Positions 33,723 to 42,719 of a stretch of 64,000 nucleotides of DNA are shown here, in pieces; positions within the stretch are counted from its first letter, which is position 1; every line of letters begins with the position of its first letter. The stretch covers positions 5,165,501 to 5,229,500 of the forward strand of contig CP107926.1 in NCBI GenBank assembly GCA_036015235.1, in the 5' to 3' direction. The notes under the pieces are model-generated. The model worked only from the letters and a program-made list of their open reading frames with translations. It made no database searches and was not told the origin of the DNA. Position numbers and translations under genes: made by a program. Source of the DNA: Streptomyces sp. NBC_00433 (GTDB lineage Bacteria; Actinomycetota; Actinomycetes; Streptomycetales; Streptomycetaceae).

Positions 33723-36700
33723 ATGTTCCGTATCCCCCAACCCCGAGGCCGCCTCAGACGAGCAGTAGCCGTCGTCGGCAGCACCGCACTCCTGACCAGC
33801 GGCGGTGTGCTCGCCCTGAGTGCCGCCCCCGCCTACGCGGCCGCCACCGGCGGCAGCGGTGCGAGCCTGCCCTACGTCGAGGTGCAGGCCGAGAACTCCG
33901 CCACCAACGGCAGCCAGATCGGCCCGAGCTGGGCCGCGGGCCAGCTCGCTGACGAGGCGTCGTACCGCAAGGCGGTGACCCTGTCGGGCAGCGGGAAGTT
34001 CGTCACCTTCACCACCCCGGTGGCGACCAACTCGATCGACTTCCGCTACAGCATCCCCGACGGTTCGGGTGGTTCGGTCTACACGGCACCGCTGTCGTTC
34101 TCCATCAACGGCGTCGCGCAGTCCGACTTCACCCTCACCAACGCCTACAGCTGGTACTACGGCAGCTACCCGTTCACCAACCAGCCCGGCAGCAACCCGC
34201 ACCACTTCTACGACGAGGCCCACCGTCTGCTCCCGCAGACGTATCCGGCCGGCACCACCTTCACCCTGCAGACCAGCGGCGGCAGTGCCGCCACCACCCT
34301 CGACTTCGCCGACTTCGAGCAGGTCGGCGCGGCCCTGACGCAGCCGTCCGGCTCGGTGTCGGTCACCAGCAAGGGCGCCGACGCGACCGGCGTCGCCGAC
34401 TCCACCTCGGCCTTCAACGCGGCCGTCGCCGCCGCCGGTTCGGGCGGCACCGTGTGGATACCGCCGGGCACGTACAACATCCCCCGGCACATCACGGTCA
34501 ACAACGTCACCGTCACCGGCGCGGGCATGTGGTACTCGACCGTGACCGGCGCGGCCCCCGGCTTCTACGGCCTCGGTGAGCCCGACAGCTGCGGGGTCGG
34601 CGGCAACCGCGGGACCAGCAGCAACGTGCACCTGTCGAACTTCGCCATCTTCGGCAAGGTCGGCGAGCGCAACGACTGCGACCAGGTCAACGGCATCGGC
34701 GGCGCGCTGTCCAACTCCTCGGTCTCCAGCCTGTGGATCGACCACCTGAAGGTCGGCGCCTGGCTGGACGGCCCGATGGACAAGCTGACGCTCAGCGGCC
34801 TGCGCATCCGCGACACCACCGCCGACGGCATCAACTTCCACGGCGGCGTGACCAACTCGACGATCACCAACAGCGAGATCCGCAACACCGGTGACGACGG
34901 CATCGCGACCTGGGCGGACTCCGCACTGGGCGCCGACGCCAACGACACGATCTCCAACAACACCGTCGAGACGCAGATCCTCGCCAACGGCATCGCGATC
35001 TACGGCGGCCACGACAACACCGTCAGCGGCAACCTGGTGATGGACACCGGCCTCGCGCAGGGCGGCGGCATCCACGTCGGCCAGCGCTTCACCTCCACGC
35101 CGGTCGGCACGACCGACATCACCAACAACACCATCATCCGGGCCGGCGGCCTCGACCCGAACTGGCAGTTCGGCGTCGGCGCGCTGTGGTTCGACGGCAG
35201 CCAGGGCTCGATCAGCGGCCCGATCAACGTCACCAACGCGCTGATCCAGCAGAGCCCCTACGAGGCGATCCAGTGGGTCGAGGGCACCGTCAGCGGGGTC
35301 AACCTCAGCAACGTGACCATCGCCGGCGCCGGCACCTTCGCCCTGCAGGAGCAGACCGGCGGCGCCGCGAAGCTGACCAACGTCACCGCGACCGGCATCG
35401 GCGCCTCCTCGCCGGTCTACAGCTGCGAGGGCGGCAACTTCGTCGTCACCGACGGCGGCGGCAACTCCGGTGTCACCGGCACCCCGCTCTGCGGCGGCTT
35501 CCCGGCCCCGGTCTTCCCGCCCTACCCGGCCAGCGGCGTCACCGCCACCCCGGGAGCGCTCAACTTCGGCTCGGTCGCGACCGGTTCGACCGGCGGCGCG
35601 CAGACCGTGACCGTCTCCAACCCGACCGGCTCGGCCGCCGCGGTCTCCGCGCTGTCCGCCTCCGGCGACTTCGCCCAGACCAACACCTGCGGCAGTTCGG
35701 TGCCGGCCAACGGCTCCTGCACCGTCGCCGTCACCTTCAAGCCGACCGCGGCCGGGGAGCGTACCGGCACCCTGACCGTCACCGCGGGCGGCAACACCTC
35801 CACCGTCACCCTGACCGGCACCGGCACCGCGCCGGGCCCGGTGCTCAACGCCAGCCCGGCGAACCTGTCCTTCGGCGGCACCGTCGTCGGCTCGACGGCC
35901 GCCCCGCAGACGGTGACCGTCACCAACTCCGGCACCACCACGGCCACCGTCTCCGGTGTCGCGGCGACCGGTGACTACACCCAGACCAACAACTGCTCCT
36001 CGCTCGCGGTCGGCGCGTCCTGCGCGGTGACCGTGACCTTCAAGCCCACCGCGGGCGGCACCCGCAACGGGACGCTGACGCTGACCAGCAACGCCAACAA
36101 CAGCCCGACCGCGATCGCGCTGAGCGGCGCCGGCATCGACAGCAGTACCGACATCGCGGCCGGCCGCCCGGCCACCGCCAGCTCCACCAACGGCACCTTC
36201 GTGCCGGGCAACGTCACCGACGCGGACGCGTCCACGTACTGGGAGAGCGCCAACGGCGCCTTCCCGCAGTGGGTCCAGGTCGACCTCGGCCAGAACTACA
36301 GCGTCGGCAAGGTCACGTTGAAGCTGCCGCCGTCCACCGCGTGGGCGACCCGCAGCCAGACGCTGTCCGTGCAGGGCTCCACCGACGGCAACTCCTTCAG
36401 CACCCTGTCGCCGTCCGCGGCGCAGACCTTCGACCCGAACGCCAACAACAACACGGTGACCGTCACCTTCAACGCGGCCACCGCCCGCTACGTCCGGATC
36501 AACATCACGGCCAACTCCGGCTGGAGCGCCGCCCAGTTGTCCGGGCTGTCGGTCTTCCCGGCCGGCGGCGGCACCAACCCGTCGTCGGCGACCCTGGCGG
36601 TCACCCCGTCCTCGCTCACCTTCGCCTCCCAGGCGCCCGGCACCACCAGCGGCGCCCAGAGCGTGACGGTGACCAACACCGGGACGGCGGCCGCCGCGAT

Positions 36701-37313
36701 CAGCGGGGTCAGCACCTCGGGCGACTTCTCGCAGACCAACACCTGCGGCAGCTCGCTTGCCGCGAGCGCCAGTTGCACGGTCGCGGTGAAGTTCGCCCCG
36801 ACCGCGTCCGGCACCCGCACCGGCACGCTGACCATCACCAGCAACGCCTCCAACAACCCCACCACCGTCGCCCTGACCGGCACCGGCACCGGGACGGTCA
36901 GCACGAACCTCGCGGCGGGCAAGCCCACCAGCGAGTCCAGCCACACCGACGTCTACCCGTCGTCCAACCTGACCGACGGAAACCAGGCCAGCTACTGGGA
37001 GAGCGCCAACAACGCCTTCCCGCAGTGGGCGCAGGTCGACCTCGGCTCCGCGCAGAGTGCCGCCAAGGTCGTCCTGCAGCTGCCGGCCGGCTGGGGCGCG
37101 CGCAACGAGACGCTGTCGATCACCGGCAGCACCGACGGCAGCACCTTCAGCACCCTCAAGTCGTCCGCGTCCTACGCCTTCACCCCGGGCGCGAACAACA
37201 CCGTCACGATCACCTTCTCCGCGTCCACCCAGCGCTACTTCCGGGTGACCGTCACCTCCAACGACGGCTGGCCCGCGGCCCAGCTGTCCGAGTTCCAGGT
37301 GTGGAACAGCTGA
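33723..37313 (+). CDS. secreted GH87-type alpha-1,3-glucanase (mycodextranase-like), multimodular
   Basis: A 1196-residue secreted enzyme. The signal peptide ends near residue 40 (APAYAA-ATGG). Residues about 50-195 form a CBM6/35-like module (YVEVQAENSATNG, FRYSIPDGSGG); about 205-600 form a right-handed beta-helix with the paired aspartates 391/392 in RNTGDDGIATWAD, the GH87 catalytic region. Then come choice-of-anchor-D/ASH-type Ig modules (about 604-700, 708-803 and 955-1056) and two discoidin/F5-8C modules (about 806-945 and 1061-1196; QWVQVDLGQNY, QWAQVDLGSAQ). GH87 enzymes hydrolyse alpha-1,3-glucan of fungal walls. ATG 33723 has AAAGGAG upstream. A strong terminator follows. Confidence 0.85.
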   Translation: MFRIPQPRGRLRRAVAVVGSTALLTSGGVLALSAAPAYAAATGGSGASLPYVEVQAENSATNGSQIGPSWAAGQLADEASYRKAVTLSGSGKFVTFTTPVATNSIDFRYSIPDGSGGSVYTAPLSFSINGVAQSDFTLTNAYSWYYGSYPFTNQPGSNPHHFYDEAHRLLPQTYPAGTTFTLQTSGGSAATTLDFADFEQVGAALTQPSGSVSVTSKGADATGVADSTSAFNAAVAAAGSGGTVWIPPGTYNIPRHITVNNVTVTGAGMWYSTVTGAAPGFYGLGEPDSCGVGGNRGTSSNVHLSNFAIFGKVGERNDCDQVNGIGGALSNSSVSSLWIDHLKVGAWLDGPMDKLTLSGLRIRDTTADGINFHGGVTNSTITNSEIRNTGDDGIATWADSALGADANDTISNNTVETQILANGIAIYGGHDNTVSGNLVMDTGLAQGGGIHVGQRFTSTPVGTTDITNNTIIRAGGLDPNWQFGVGALWFDGSQGSISGPINVTNALIQQSPYEAIQWVEGTVSGVNLSNVTIAGAGTFALQEQTGGAAKLTNVTATGIGASSPVYSCEGGNFVVTDGGGNSGVTGTPLCGGFPAPVFPPYPASGVTATPGALNFGSVATGSTGGAQTVTVSNPTGSAAAVSALSASGDFAQTNTCGSSVPANGSCTVAVTFKPTAAGERTGTLTVTAGGNTSTVTLTGTGTAPGPVLNASPANLSFGGTVVGSTAAPQTVTVTNSGTTTATVSGVAATGDYTQTNNCSSLAVGASCAVTVTFKPTAGGTRNGTLTLTSNANNSPTAIALSGAGIDSSTDIAAGRPATASSTNGTFVPGNVTDADASTYWESANGAFPQWVQVDLGQNYSVGKVTLKLPPSTAWATRSQTLSVQGSTDGNSFSTLSPSAAQTFDPNANNNTVTVTFNAATARYVRINITANSGWSAAQLSGLSVFPAGGGTNPSSATLAVTPSSLTFASQAPGTTSGAQSVTVTNTGTAAAAISGVSTSGDFSQTNTCGSSLAASASCTVAVKFAPTASGTRTGTLTITSNASNNPTTVALTGTGTGTVSTNLAAGKPTSESSHTDVYPSSNLTDGNQASYWESANNAFPQWAQVDLGSAQSAAKVVLQLPAGWGARNETLSITGSTDGSTFSTLKSSASYAFTPGANNTVTITFSASTQRYFRVTVTSNDGWPAAQLSEFQVWNS

Positions 37314-37337
37314 CGCGGCCGACCCGATAGGACGCCA

Positions 37338-37369
37338 GTGCCGCCGGGTGCATGGGCACCCGGCGGCAC
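37338..37369 (+). terminator. terminator after GH87 gene
   Basis: Perfect 14-bp arms GTGCCGCCGGGTGC / GCACCCGGCGGCAC with a 4-base loop; also placed to end the convergent SDR transcript. Confidence 0.85.
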
Positions 37370-37418
37370 CGTGCCTTTCCCGCCGGCACCGGCGCGGACC
37401 GCCCAGGACCGTACGGGT

Positions 37419-38198
37419 TCACCAGGTCGGGATGAAGCCGCCGTCGATCGTGAAGTCGCTGCCGGTGATGTTGGCCGACCGGTCGCCGGCAAGGAAGAGG
37501 ACCAGGTCGGCCACCTCGGACGGGCGGGTGAAGCGGCCGGTGGGCATGCCGCCCGCCGTCTGCTCGATCACGTCCTTCGCCGTGGTGCCCGCCGACGCCG
37601 ACACGGTGGCGGCCACACCGCCGCCGCCGAGCCACAGGTCGGTCTCCACCGGGCCGGGGCTGACCGTGTTCACCCGCACGCCCTTCGGACCGGCCTCCTT
37701 CGACAGGGCCTTGGAGAAGGCGACCAGCGCCGCCTTGCCCGCGCTGTAGTCGATGACCAGTGGGTCGGGCAGCGTCGCGTTGACCGACGCGACGGTCACC
37801 ACCGACCCGCGCCCGGCCTCCAGCATCAGCGGCAGCGCCGCCCGGGTGACCCGCACCGCGGCCAGCAGGTTCAGGTCGACCGAGCGCTGCCAGTCCTCGT
37901 CGGTGACCGACAGGAATCCGCCGGTGCGGACCGGGGCCACGCCCACGTTGTTGACCAGCACGTCGATACGCCCGCCGGCCGCGTCCACCAGCCGCCCGGC
38001 GGCCGCCGGCTCGGACAGGTCCGCACTCACCCACTCGACGCCGCCGGCCGCCACCAGCGCGTCCAGCTCCGCCGAGGTCCCCCGGGACCCGGCGACGACC
38101 CGTGCCCCCGCCTCGGCCAGCGCCGTCACGACGGCCAGCCCGATCCCCTTGCTCGCCCCGGTCACCACGGCGGTCCTGCCCTGCAGCTCGCCAGTCAT
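37419..38198 (-). CDS. short-chain dehydrogenase/reductase
   Basis: A 259-residue classical SDR: TAVVTGASKGIGLAVV is the cofactor-binding TGxxxGxG, NNVGVAPV the NNAG-like block, and YSAGKAALVAF the catalytic Tyr-x3-Lys, preceded by the Ser in VTVASVNA. The C-terminal GGFIPTW end is standard. It reduces or oxidises an unknown carbonyl/alcohol substrate with NAD(P)H. ATG 38198 starts at MTGELQGRTAVV. Divergent from a TetR gene 158 bases away, which is its probable regulator. Confidence 0.92.
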   Translation of the reverse strand: MTGELQGRTAVVTGASKGIGLAVVTALAEAGARVVAGSRGTSAELDALVAAGGVEWVSADLSEPAAAGRLVDAAGGRIDVLVNNVGVAPVRTGGFLSVTDEDWQRSVDLNLLAAVRVTRAALPLMLEAGRGSVVTVASVNATLPDPLVIDYSAGKAALVAFSKALSKEAGPKGVRVNTVSPGPVETDLWLGGGGVAATVSASAGTTAKDVIEQTAGGMPTGRFTRPSEVADLVLFLAGDRSANITGSDFTIDGGFIPTW

Positions 38199-38356
38199 CG
38201 TGCGTCCAATCCTCGGATCCGCGCTCTTGCCACGGACTCTAGGGCCTCCCCTTCGGATCTCCGTGGCGGACGCGGACAGCGGGTTATCGATACGCTCTGT
38301 CGCAGGCAGTCCACGGCGTCATGGAGCGGTCACGGTGTGGCCCGTAAACTGCCGAT

Positions 38357-38926
38357 GTGCCGAAACTGTGGAACGAGACGATCGAGGCGCACCGCAGCGC
38401 GGTCAGGGACGCCACGCTGGACACCACGGCAGCCCTCGTCGCCGAGCGCGGGCTCACCGGCGTGACGATGTCGCAGATCGCCGAGCGCACCGGCATCGGC
38501 AGGGCCACGCTCTACAAGTATTTCCCCGACGTCGAGTCGATCCTGGCCGCCTGGCACGAGCGGCAGGTCGGCGCCCACCTCGCGCAGCTCACCGCGGCCC
38601 CGGCCACCCCCGGCGACCCGGCGGGACGCCTGGCCGCGGTCCTCGACGCGTACGCCCTGATCCAGTACGAGCACCCGGTGCACGACCTGGCCGCCGTGAT
38701 CCACCGCGGCGGCCACGTGCCGCAGGCCGAGCAGCACCTCACCGACTTCCTGGCCGCGCTGATCGCGGAGGCCGCAGCCGCCGGCGACCTCCGCACCGAC
38801 GTCCCGCCCGCCGAACTGGCCCGCTTCTGCCTGGCCGCCACGGCGGGAGCCCGCGCGCTGCGGTCGAAGGCCGCCGTGCACCGCCTGGTGCGGGTCACGC
38901 TGGCGGGGCTGCGCGCCACCGGCTGA
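38357..38926 (+). CDS. TetR-family regulator
   Basis: A 189-residue TetR protein: VTMSQIAERTGIGRATLYKYFPD is the helix-turn-helix (short blocks MSQIAERTG and RATLYKYFPD), followed by a helical ligand domain. GTG 38357 gives MPKLWNETIEAH. Divergent from the SDR gene; the intergenic region contains TATCGATA (38285-38292), a weak operator candidate. The next gene, a hydrolase, follows by 22 bases on the same strand and may be cotranscribed. Confidence 0.9.
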   Translation: MPKLWNETIEAHRSAVRDATLDTTAALVAERGLTGVTMSQIAERTGIGRATLYKYFPDVESILAAWHERQVGAHLAQLTAAPATPGDPAGRLAAVLDAYALIQYEHPVHDLAAVIHRGGHVPQAEQHLTDFLAALIAEAAAAGDLRTDVPPAELARFCLAATAGARALRSKAAVHRLVRVTLAGLRATG

Positions 38927-38948
38927 CCTGCCCGCGCGCGGGTCTGGG

Positions 38949-39788
38949 ATGCTGACCCGCATGCTGCCGCCCGACTTCCTCACGCAGTTGCGCGACGGCG
39001 CCCGCGAGCGTCGCCGCACCCGCCCCAAGGGGCCGGAAATGGCCGCCGTCGAGGACCTCACGGGTCCCGGCGGGGTGCCGCTGCGCCGCTACCGGCCCGG
39101 GGGCGGCGGGCTGCCGCTGCTGGTCTTCCTGCACGGCGGCGGCTTCGTCTTCTGCGACCTGGACACCCACGACCGCACCTGCCGCCGTATCGCCCGCGCC
39201 TGCGACGTCGACGTACTGGCCGTCGACTACCGGCTCGCGCCCGAGCACCCGCACCCCGCCGCGCTGGACGACGCCGTCGCCGTACTGCGCCAGGCACGGC
39301 CCGCCGCCGTCGCCGGGGACAGCGCGGGCGGCTTCCTCGCGGCCGCCGCCTGCCTCGCCCTGCGCGACACCGGCGGCCCGCTGCCCGCCCTCCAGGCGCT
39401 GATCTGCCCCAACACCGACCTGACCCTCACCCTGCCGTCGATCACCGAGAAGGGCACCGGACACGGCCTCGACGCCGACGCGCTCGCCTTCTTCGCCGCG
39501 TCCTACGTCCCCGACCCGGCCGCCCGCGCCGCCGCGAGCCCCCTGCACGCCGCCGACCTCACCGGCCTGCCGCCCGCCCTGATCGTCACCGCCGAGCACG
39601 ACGCCCTGCGCGACGAGGGCGACGCCTACGCCCAGCGCCTCGCCGCCGCCGGCGTCCCCGTACGCCACCGCCGCGAAGCCGGCCTTCCCCATGGCTTCAT
39701 CCAGGGCATGGACCTCACCACCCCGGCCGCCGCCGCGGCCCACGACCGCCTCTTCACCGACCTCCACGAACTGATCCCGCGCCGCTGA
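38949..39788 (+). CDS. HSL-family alpha/beta hydrolase (esterase)
   Basis: A 279-residue carboxylesterase of the hormone-sensitive-lipase family: oxyanion motif LVFLHGGGFVFCD, nucleophile GDSAGGFLAAA, and the Asp/His pair in AEHDALRDEG and GLPHGFIQGM. Family members hydrolyse short-chain esters. ATG 38949 or the ATG four codons later could be the start. It probably shares a transcript with the upstream TetR gene. No signal peptide, so it is cytoplasmic. Confidence 0.9.
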   Translation: MLTRMLPPDFLTQLRDGARERRRTRPKGPEMAAVEDLTGPGGVPLRRYRPGGGGLPLLVFLHGGGFVFCDLDTHDRTCRRIARACDVDVLAVDYRLAPEHPHPAALDDAVAVLRQARPAAVAGDSAGGFLAAAACLALRDTGGPLPALQALICPNTDLTLTLPSITEKGTGHGLDADALAFFAASYVPDPAARAAASPLHAADLTGLPPALIVTAEHDALRDEGDAYAQRLAAAGVPVRHRREAGLPHGFIQGMDLTTPAAAAAHDRLFTDLHELIPRR

Positions 39789-39822
39789 TCGTCCTCAGGC
39801 GCGCGGGGGACCGCACGACAAA

Positions 39823-39852
39823 GCCCCCACCGGCTGGGCGGCCGGCGGGGGC
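39823..39852. terminator. bidirectional terminator
   Basis: GCCCCCACCGGC / GCCGGCGGGGGC, 12-base arms with one mismatch, between the convergent esterase and SCO5918-family genes. Confidence 0.65.
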
Positions 39853-39868
39853 GGGTGACGGTCGGCCG

Positions 39869-40123
39869 TCAGAGGGTCGGCGTCGTCGTGGGGGCCGGGT
39901 GGCAGGTGAAGCCGAGGCGGGTCAGGGCGCGGACGACCTCGGTGGAGGTGAAGTCGCGGCGGTCCTGGCCGGTGATGATCGCGCCGACCTGCTTGATCGG
40001 GTACTGCTTGCGGCCGATGGTCACGGACGCCTCGGTGACCGCCTCCGGCTTGACCCCGCTCATGGACTTCTCGACCTCGTCCTTGATGAGGTCGAAAGAG
40101 AAGCGGGCGATGACGCAGCGCAT
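39869..40123 (-). CDS. SCO5918-family small protein
   Basis: An 84-residue protein (MRCVIARFSFDLIKDEVEK, then GRKQYPIKQVGAIITGQDR and VVRALTRLGFTCHPAP). It belongs to a small streptomycete family named after a Streptomyces coelicolor locus next to a DEAD-box helicase and cold-shock gene, exactly as here. Function unknown; small basic size and context suggest an RNA- or ribosome-linked role. ATG 40123 has GGAGG 6 bases upstream and lies 35 bases after the helicase stop, so the two are probably one transcript. Confidence 0.85.
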   Translation of the reverse strand: MRCVIARFSFDLIKDEVEKSMSGVKPEAVTEASVTIGRKQYPIKQVGAIITGQDRRDFTSTEVVRALTRLGFTCHPAPTTTPTL

Positions 40124-40158
40124 GGTTGCCTCCGCAGAGTTCGAGAAGAGGGGGACGT

Positions 40159-41661
40159 TCAGGACCTTCGGCGTGCGGGGCGCCACCCCGGGCGGGAGGA
40201 GCGGGCCGGCCGGGCGGAAGCGGCGGACGCGGGTGCCGGGGTGGGAGGCACCGGGACGCCGGACGGGGCCTGCGCGCCGGTGATGCGCGACAGCTCCGCC
40301 TCGCCGGAGCGGACCTGCGTGACCTCGGGGGTGATGCCGGCCGCGGCCATCAGCCGGGCCATCTCCCGGCGCTGGTGCGGCAGCACCAGGGTGACCACGC
40401 TGCCCGACTCGCCCGCACGGGCGGTACGCCCGCCGCGGTGGAGGTAGTCCTTGTGGTCGCTGGGCGGATCGATGTTGACGACCAGGTCGAGGTCGTCGAT
40501 GTGGATGCCGCGGGCCGCCACGTTGGTGGCGACCAGCGCCGTGACGTCGCCGGTCTTGAAGCGGGCCAGCGTACGGGTGCGCTGCGGCTGGGACTTGCCG
40601 CCGTGCAGGGCCGCGGCCCGCACTCCGCTGTTGAGCAGGTGCGTGGTGAGCCGGTCCACCGCGTGCTTGGTGTCCAGGAAGAGCAGCACCCGGCCGTCGC
40701 GGGCGGCGATCTCCGTGGTGGTGGCGTACTTGTCGGCGTCGTGCACGTGCAGCACGTGGTGCGCCATCGTGGTGACCGCGCCGGCCGCCGGGTCGACGGA
40801 GTGCACGACCGGGTCGTGCAGGTAGCGCCTGACCAGCAGGTCCACGTTGCGGTCCAGGGTCGCGGAGAACAGCATCCGCTGCCCCTGCGGGCGTACCTGG
40901 TCCAGCAGCTTGGTGACCTGCGGCATGAAGCCCATGTCGGCCATCTGGTCGGCCTCGTCCAGGACGGTGATGCCGACCTCGTCCAGCCGGCAGTCGCCGC
41001 GTTCGATCAGGTCGGCGAGCCGTCCGGGCGTGGCGATCACGATGTCGGCGCCGCGGCGCAGCGCCGTCGTCTGGCGGCCGATGGACATGCCGCCGACCAC
41101 GGTGGTGAGCCGCAGCTGCAGCGTGCGCGCGTACGGCGTGAGGGCGTCGGTGACCTGCTGGGCCAGTTCCCTGGTCGGGACCAGGACCAGGCCGAGGGGC
41201 CGGCGCGGCTCGGCCTTGCGGCCGACCTCGGAGGTGCGGACCAGCAGCGCGAGCCCGAAGGCCAGCGTCTTGCCGGAGCCCGTACGGCCCCGGCCGAGCA
41301 CGTCGCGCCCGGCGAGGGTGTTGGGCAGGGTGGCCGCCTGGATCGGGAAGGGCTCCGTCACGCCCTGGGCGGTGAGGACCTTCAGCACCGGGAGGGGTAT
41401 CGGCAGCTCGGCGAAGGCCGCGACCGCCGGCAGCGCCGGGGTGATGGTGACCGGCATGGCGAATTCGCCCTGCCGTGCGGCGCCGCCGCCGGGGCGGGAG
41501 CCGGAACGCTGCGAGCCGCCGCCGCCACCGCGGCCGTAGCCGCCGCCGCGGGCGCCGCCCGAGCCCGAGCCCGAGCCGCCGGAGCCGCGCGTACCGCCTG
41601 CTCCGCGCGCTCCGCGCGAGGTCCTGGAATATCGATCGGTGTCACGAGCCTGACGATTCAT
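40159..41661 (-). CDS. DEAD-box RNA helicase
   Basis: A 500-residue helicase. The first 50 residues are a Gly/Arg/Ser-rich tail (GGARGGGYGRGGGGG), an RNA-binding feature. The core has the Q motif (EPFPIQAATLP), Walker A GRTGSGKT, PTRELAQQV, DEAD in VLDEADQM, SAT in LFSATLDR, and the second-domain motifs VATNVAARGIHIDDL and HRGGRTARAG. A Pro/Ala/Arg-rich end follows. It unwinds RNA duplexes in the cytoplasm, probably in ribosome assembly or mRNA turnover at low temperature, given its cold-shock neighbours. ATG 41661 has AAAGG upstream. Confidence 0.95.
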   Translation of the reverse strand: MNRQARDTDRYSRTSRGARGAGGTRGSGGSGSGSGGARGGGYGRGGGGGSQRSGSRPGGGAARQGEFAMPVTITPALPAVAAFAELPIPLPVLKVLTAQGVTEPFPIQAATLPNTLAGRDVLGRGRTGSGKTLAFGLALLVRTSEVGRKAEPRRPLGLVLVPTRELAQQVTDALTPYARTLQLRLTTVVGGMSIGRQTTALRRGADIVIATPGRLADLIERGDCRLDEVGITVLDEADQMADMGFMPQVTKLLDQVRPQGQRMLFSATLDRNVDLLVRRYLHDPVVHSVDPAAGAVTTMAHHVLHVHDADKYATTTEIAARDGRVLLFLDTKHAVDRLTTHLLNSGVRAAALHGGKSQPQRTRTLARFKTGDVTALVATNVAARGIHIDDLDLVVNIDPPSDHKDYLHRGGRTARAGESGSVVTLVLPHQRREMARLMAAAGITPEVTQVRSGEAELSRITGAQAPSGVPVPPTPAPASAASARPARSSRPGWRPARRRS

Positions 41662-41795
41662 GCAAGCCTTTCCTCGATGCGGCGCGTATCGAGGAATTCC
41701 CGGCGTGCGGCGGTCCGATGACGTACATGTATGAATACGTGTACGGATGCGGGCGGCGGCACGGGGAATTGCAGGAACGGGCCGGAAACACGAAC

Positions 41796-41825
41796 CCGGG
41801 TCCGCACCCGAAGGTGCGGACCCGG
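41796..41825 (-). terminator. terminator after cold-shock gene
   Basis: CCGGGTCCGCACC / GGTGCGGACCCGG, perfect 13-bp arms with a 4-base loop, 21 bases after the stop of the cold-shock gene. Confidence 0.85.
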
Positions 41826-41845
41826 ATGTGCTGATGCGGGGTGCG

Positions 41846-42049
41846 TCAGGCGGGAACGATGTTCTCGGCCTGCGGGCCCTTCTGGCCCTGGGTGACGTCG
41901 AAGGTCACCTTCTGGCCTTCCTGCAGCTCACGAAAGCCGGAGGCAGCGATGTTGGAGTAGTGGGCGAAGACGTCGGCGCCGCCGCCGTCCTGCTCGATGA
42001 AGCCGAAGCCCTTTTCCGCGTTGAACCACTTCACGGTGCCAGTAGCCAT
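41846..42049 (-). CDS. cold-shock protein (CspA family)
   Basis: A 67-residue cold-shock domain protein, full length: GTVKWFNAEKGFGFI (RNP1), DVFAHYSNI (RNP2) and VTFDVTQGQKGPQAENI. It binds single-stranded RNA and DNA and melts RNA structures at low temperature. ATG 42049 has AAGGAG 11 bases upstream. The 244-base gap upstream (42050-42293) probably contains a long leader, common for such genes. It stands apart from the helicase by its own terminator. Confidence 0.97.
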   Translation of the reverse strand: MATGTVKWFNAEKGFGFIEQDGGGADVFAHYSNIAASGFRELQEGQKVTFDVTQGQKGPQAENIVPA

Positions 42050-42293
42050 TTTTCTAAATTCTCCTTGGGGCAATACCGCCGGGCCCGCACTGCGCAAACC
42101 CGGTGTCGCCGAGATGATTACCCCGTCCGGAGATGTGCACCGGAATCAAGCCTTTGGGAACCACGACTGCAACTGCTTCCACCGTAGCACGGCGCAACCG
42201 GACAGGCGCGGGATGTCATTTCGCTGAGCCCGCCGTGCCACAAACCCTCTGCGGGCATTCCGAAAATTTCTGCAGTGGCGGGGACAGAAATGC

Positions 42294-42647
42294 TCAGGCG
42301 GCCCCGTCGGGACGGCGCTCGGCGGCCGGCGGCCGGCCGCGCATCTCCTCGTTGAGGCGCCTGGCCTCCTCCAGCTGGTCCTCCAGGATCACGATCCGGC
42401 ACGCGGCATCGATCGGCGTGCCGGAGTCGACCAGCTCGCGCGCCCGTGCGGCGATGCGCAGCTGGTAGCGGGAGTAGCGGCGGTGACCTCCCTCGGAGCG
42501 CAGCGGAGTGATCAGCCGGGCCTCGCCGATGGCGCGCAGAAAGCTCGGGGTGGCGCCGATCATCTCGGCGGCGCGGCCCATCGTGTACGCCGGGTAGTCG
42601 TCGTCGTCCAGCCGGTCGGCGGCCCGCGGCGGGGGTTCAGGGGGCAC
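42294..42647 (-). CDS. MerR-like helix-turn-helix regulator
   Basis: A 117-residue protein with a MerR-type DNA-binding domain (YTMGRAAEMIGATPSFLRAIG, in part, then GGHRRYSRYQLRIAARARELV) and a coiled-coil-like helix (ILEDQLEEARRLNEEM) but no effector domain. GTG 42647 has AAGAGG upstream; the longer frame begins at 42710 without support. It lies 244 bases upstream of the cold-shock gene on the same strand; such MerR-like proteins occur at this streptomycete locus, so it may regulate the cold-shock set. Confidence 0.8.
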   Translation of the reverse strand: MPPEPPPRAADRLDDDDYPAYTMGRAAEMIGATPSFLRAIGEARLITPLRSEGGHRRYSRYQLRIAARARELVDSGTPIDAACRIVILEDQLEEARRLNEEMRGRPPAAERRPDGAA

Positions 42648-42719
42648 GTACACCTCTTGGGGAATGCGCCGGGCTTGGCCCGGCCGCACAAAGAACCCTA
42701 CCGGGCTCACGACAGCATT

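Noticed and set aside
33498..36944. A 1148-residue open frame antisense to the GH87 gene.
   Set aside because: Low-complexity Gly/Ala/Arg/Asp composition with no motif; mirrors the codon usage of the real gene on the other strand.
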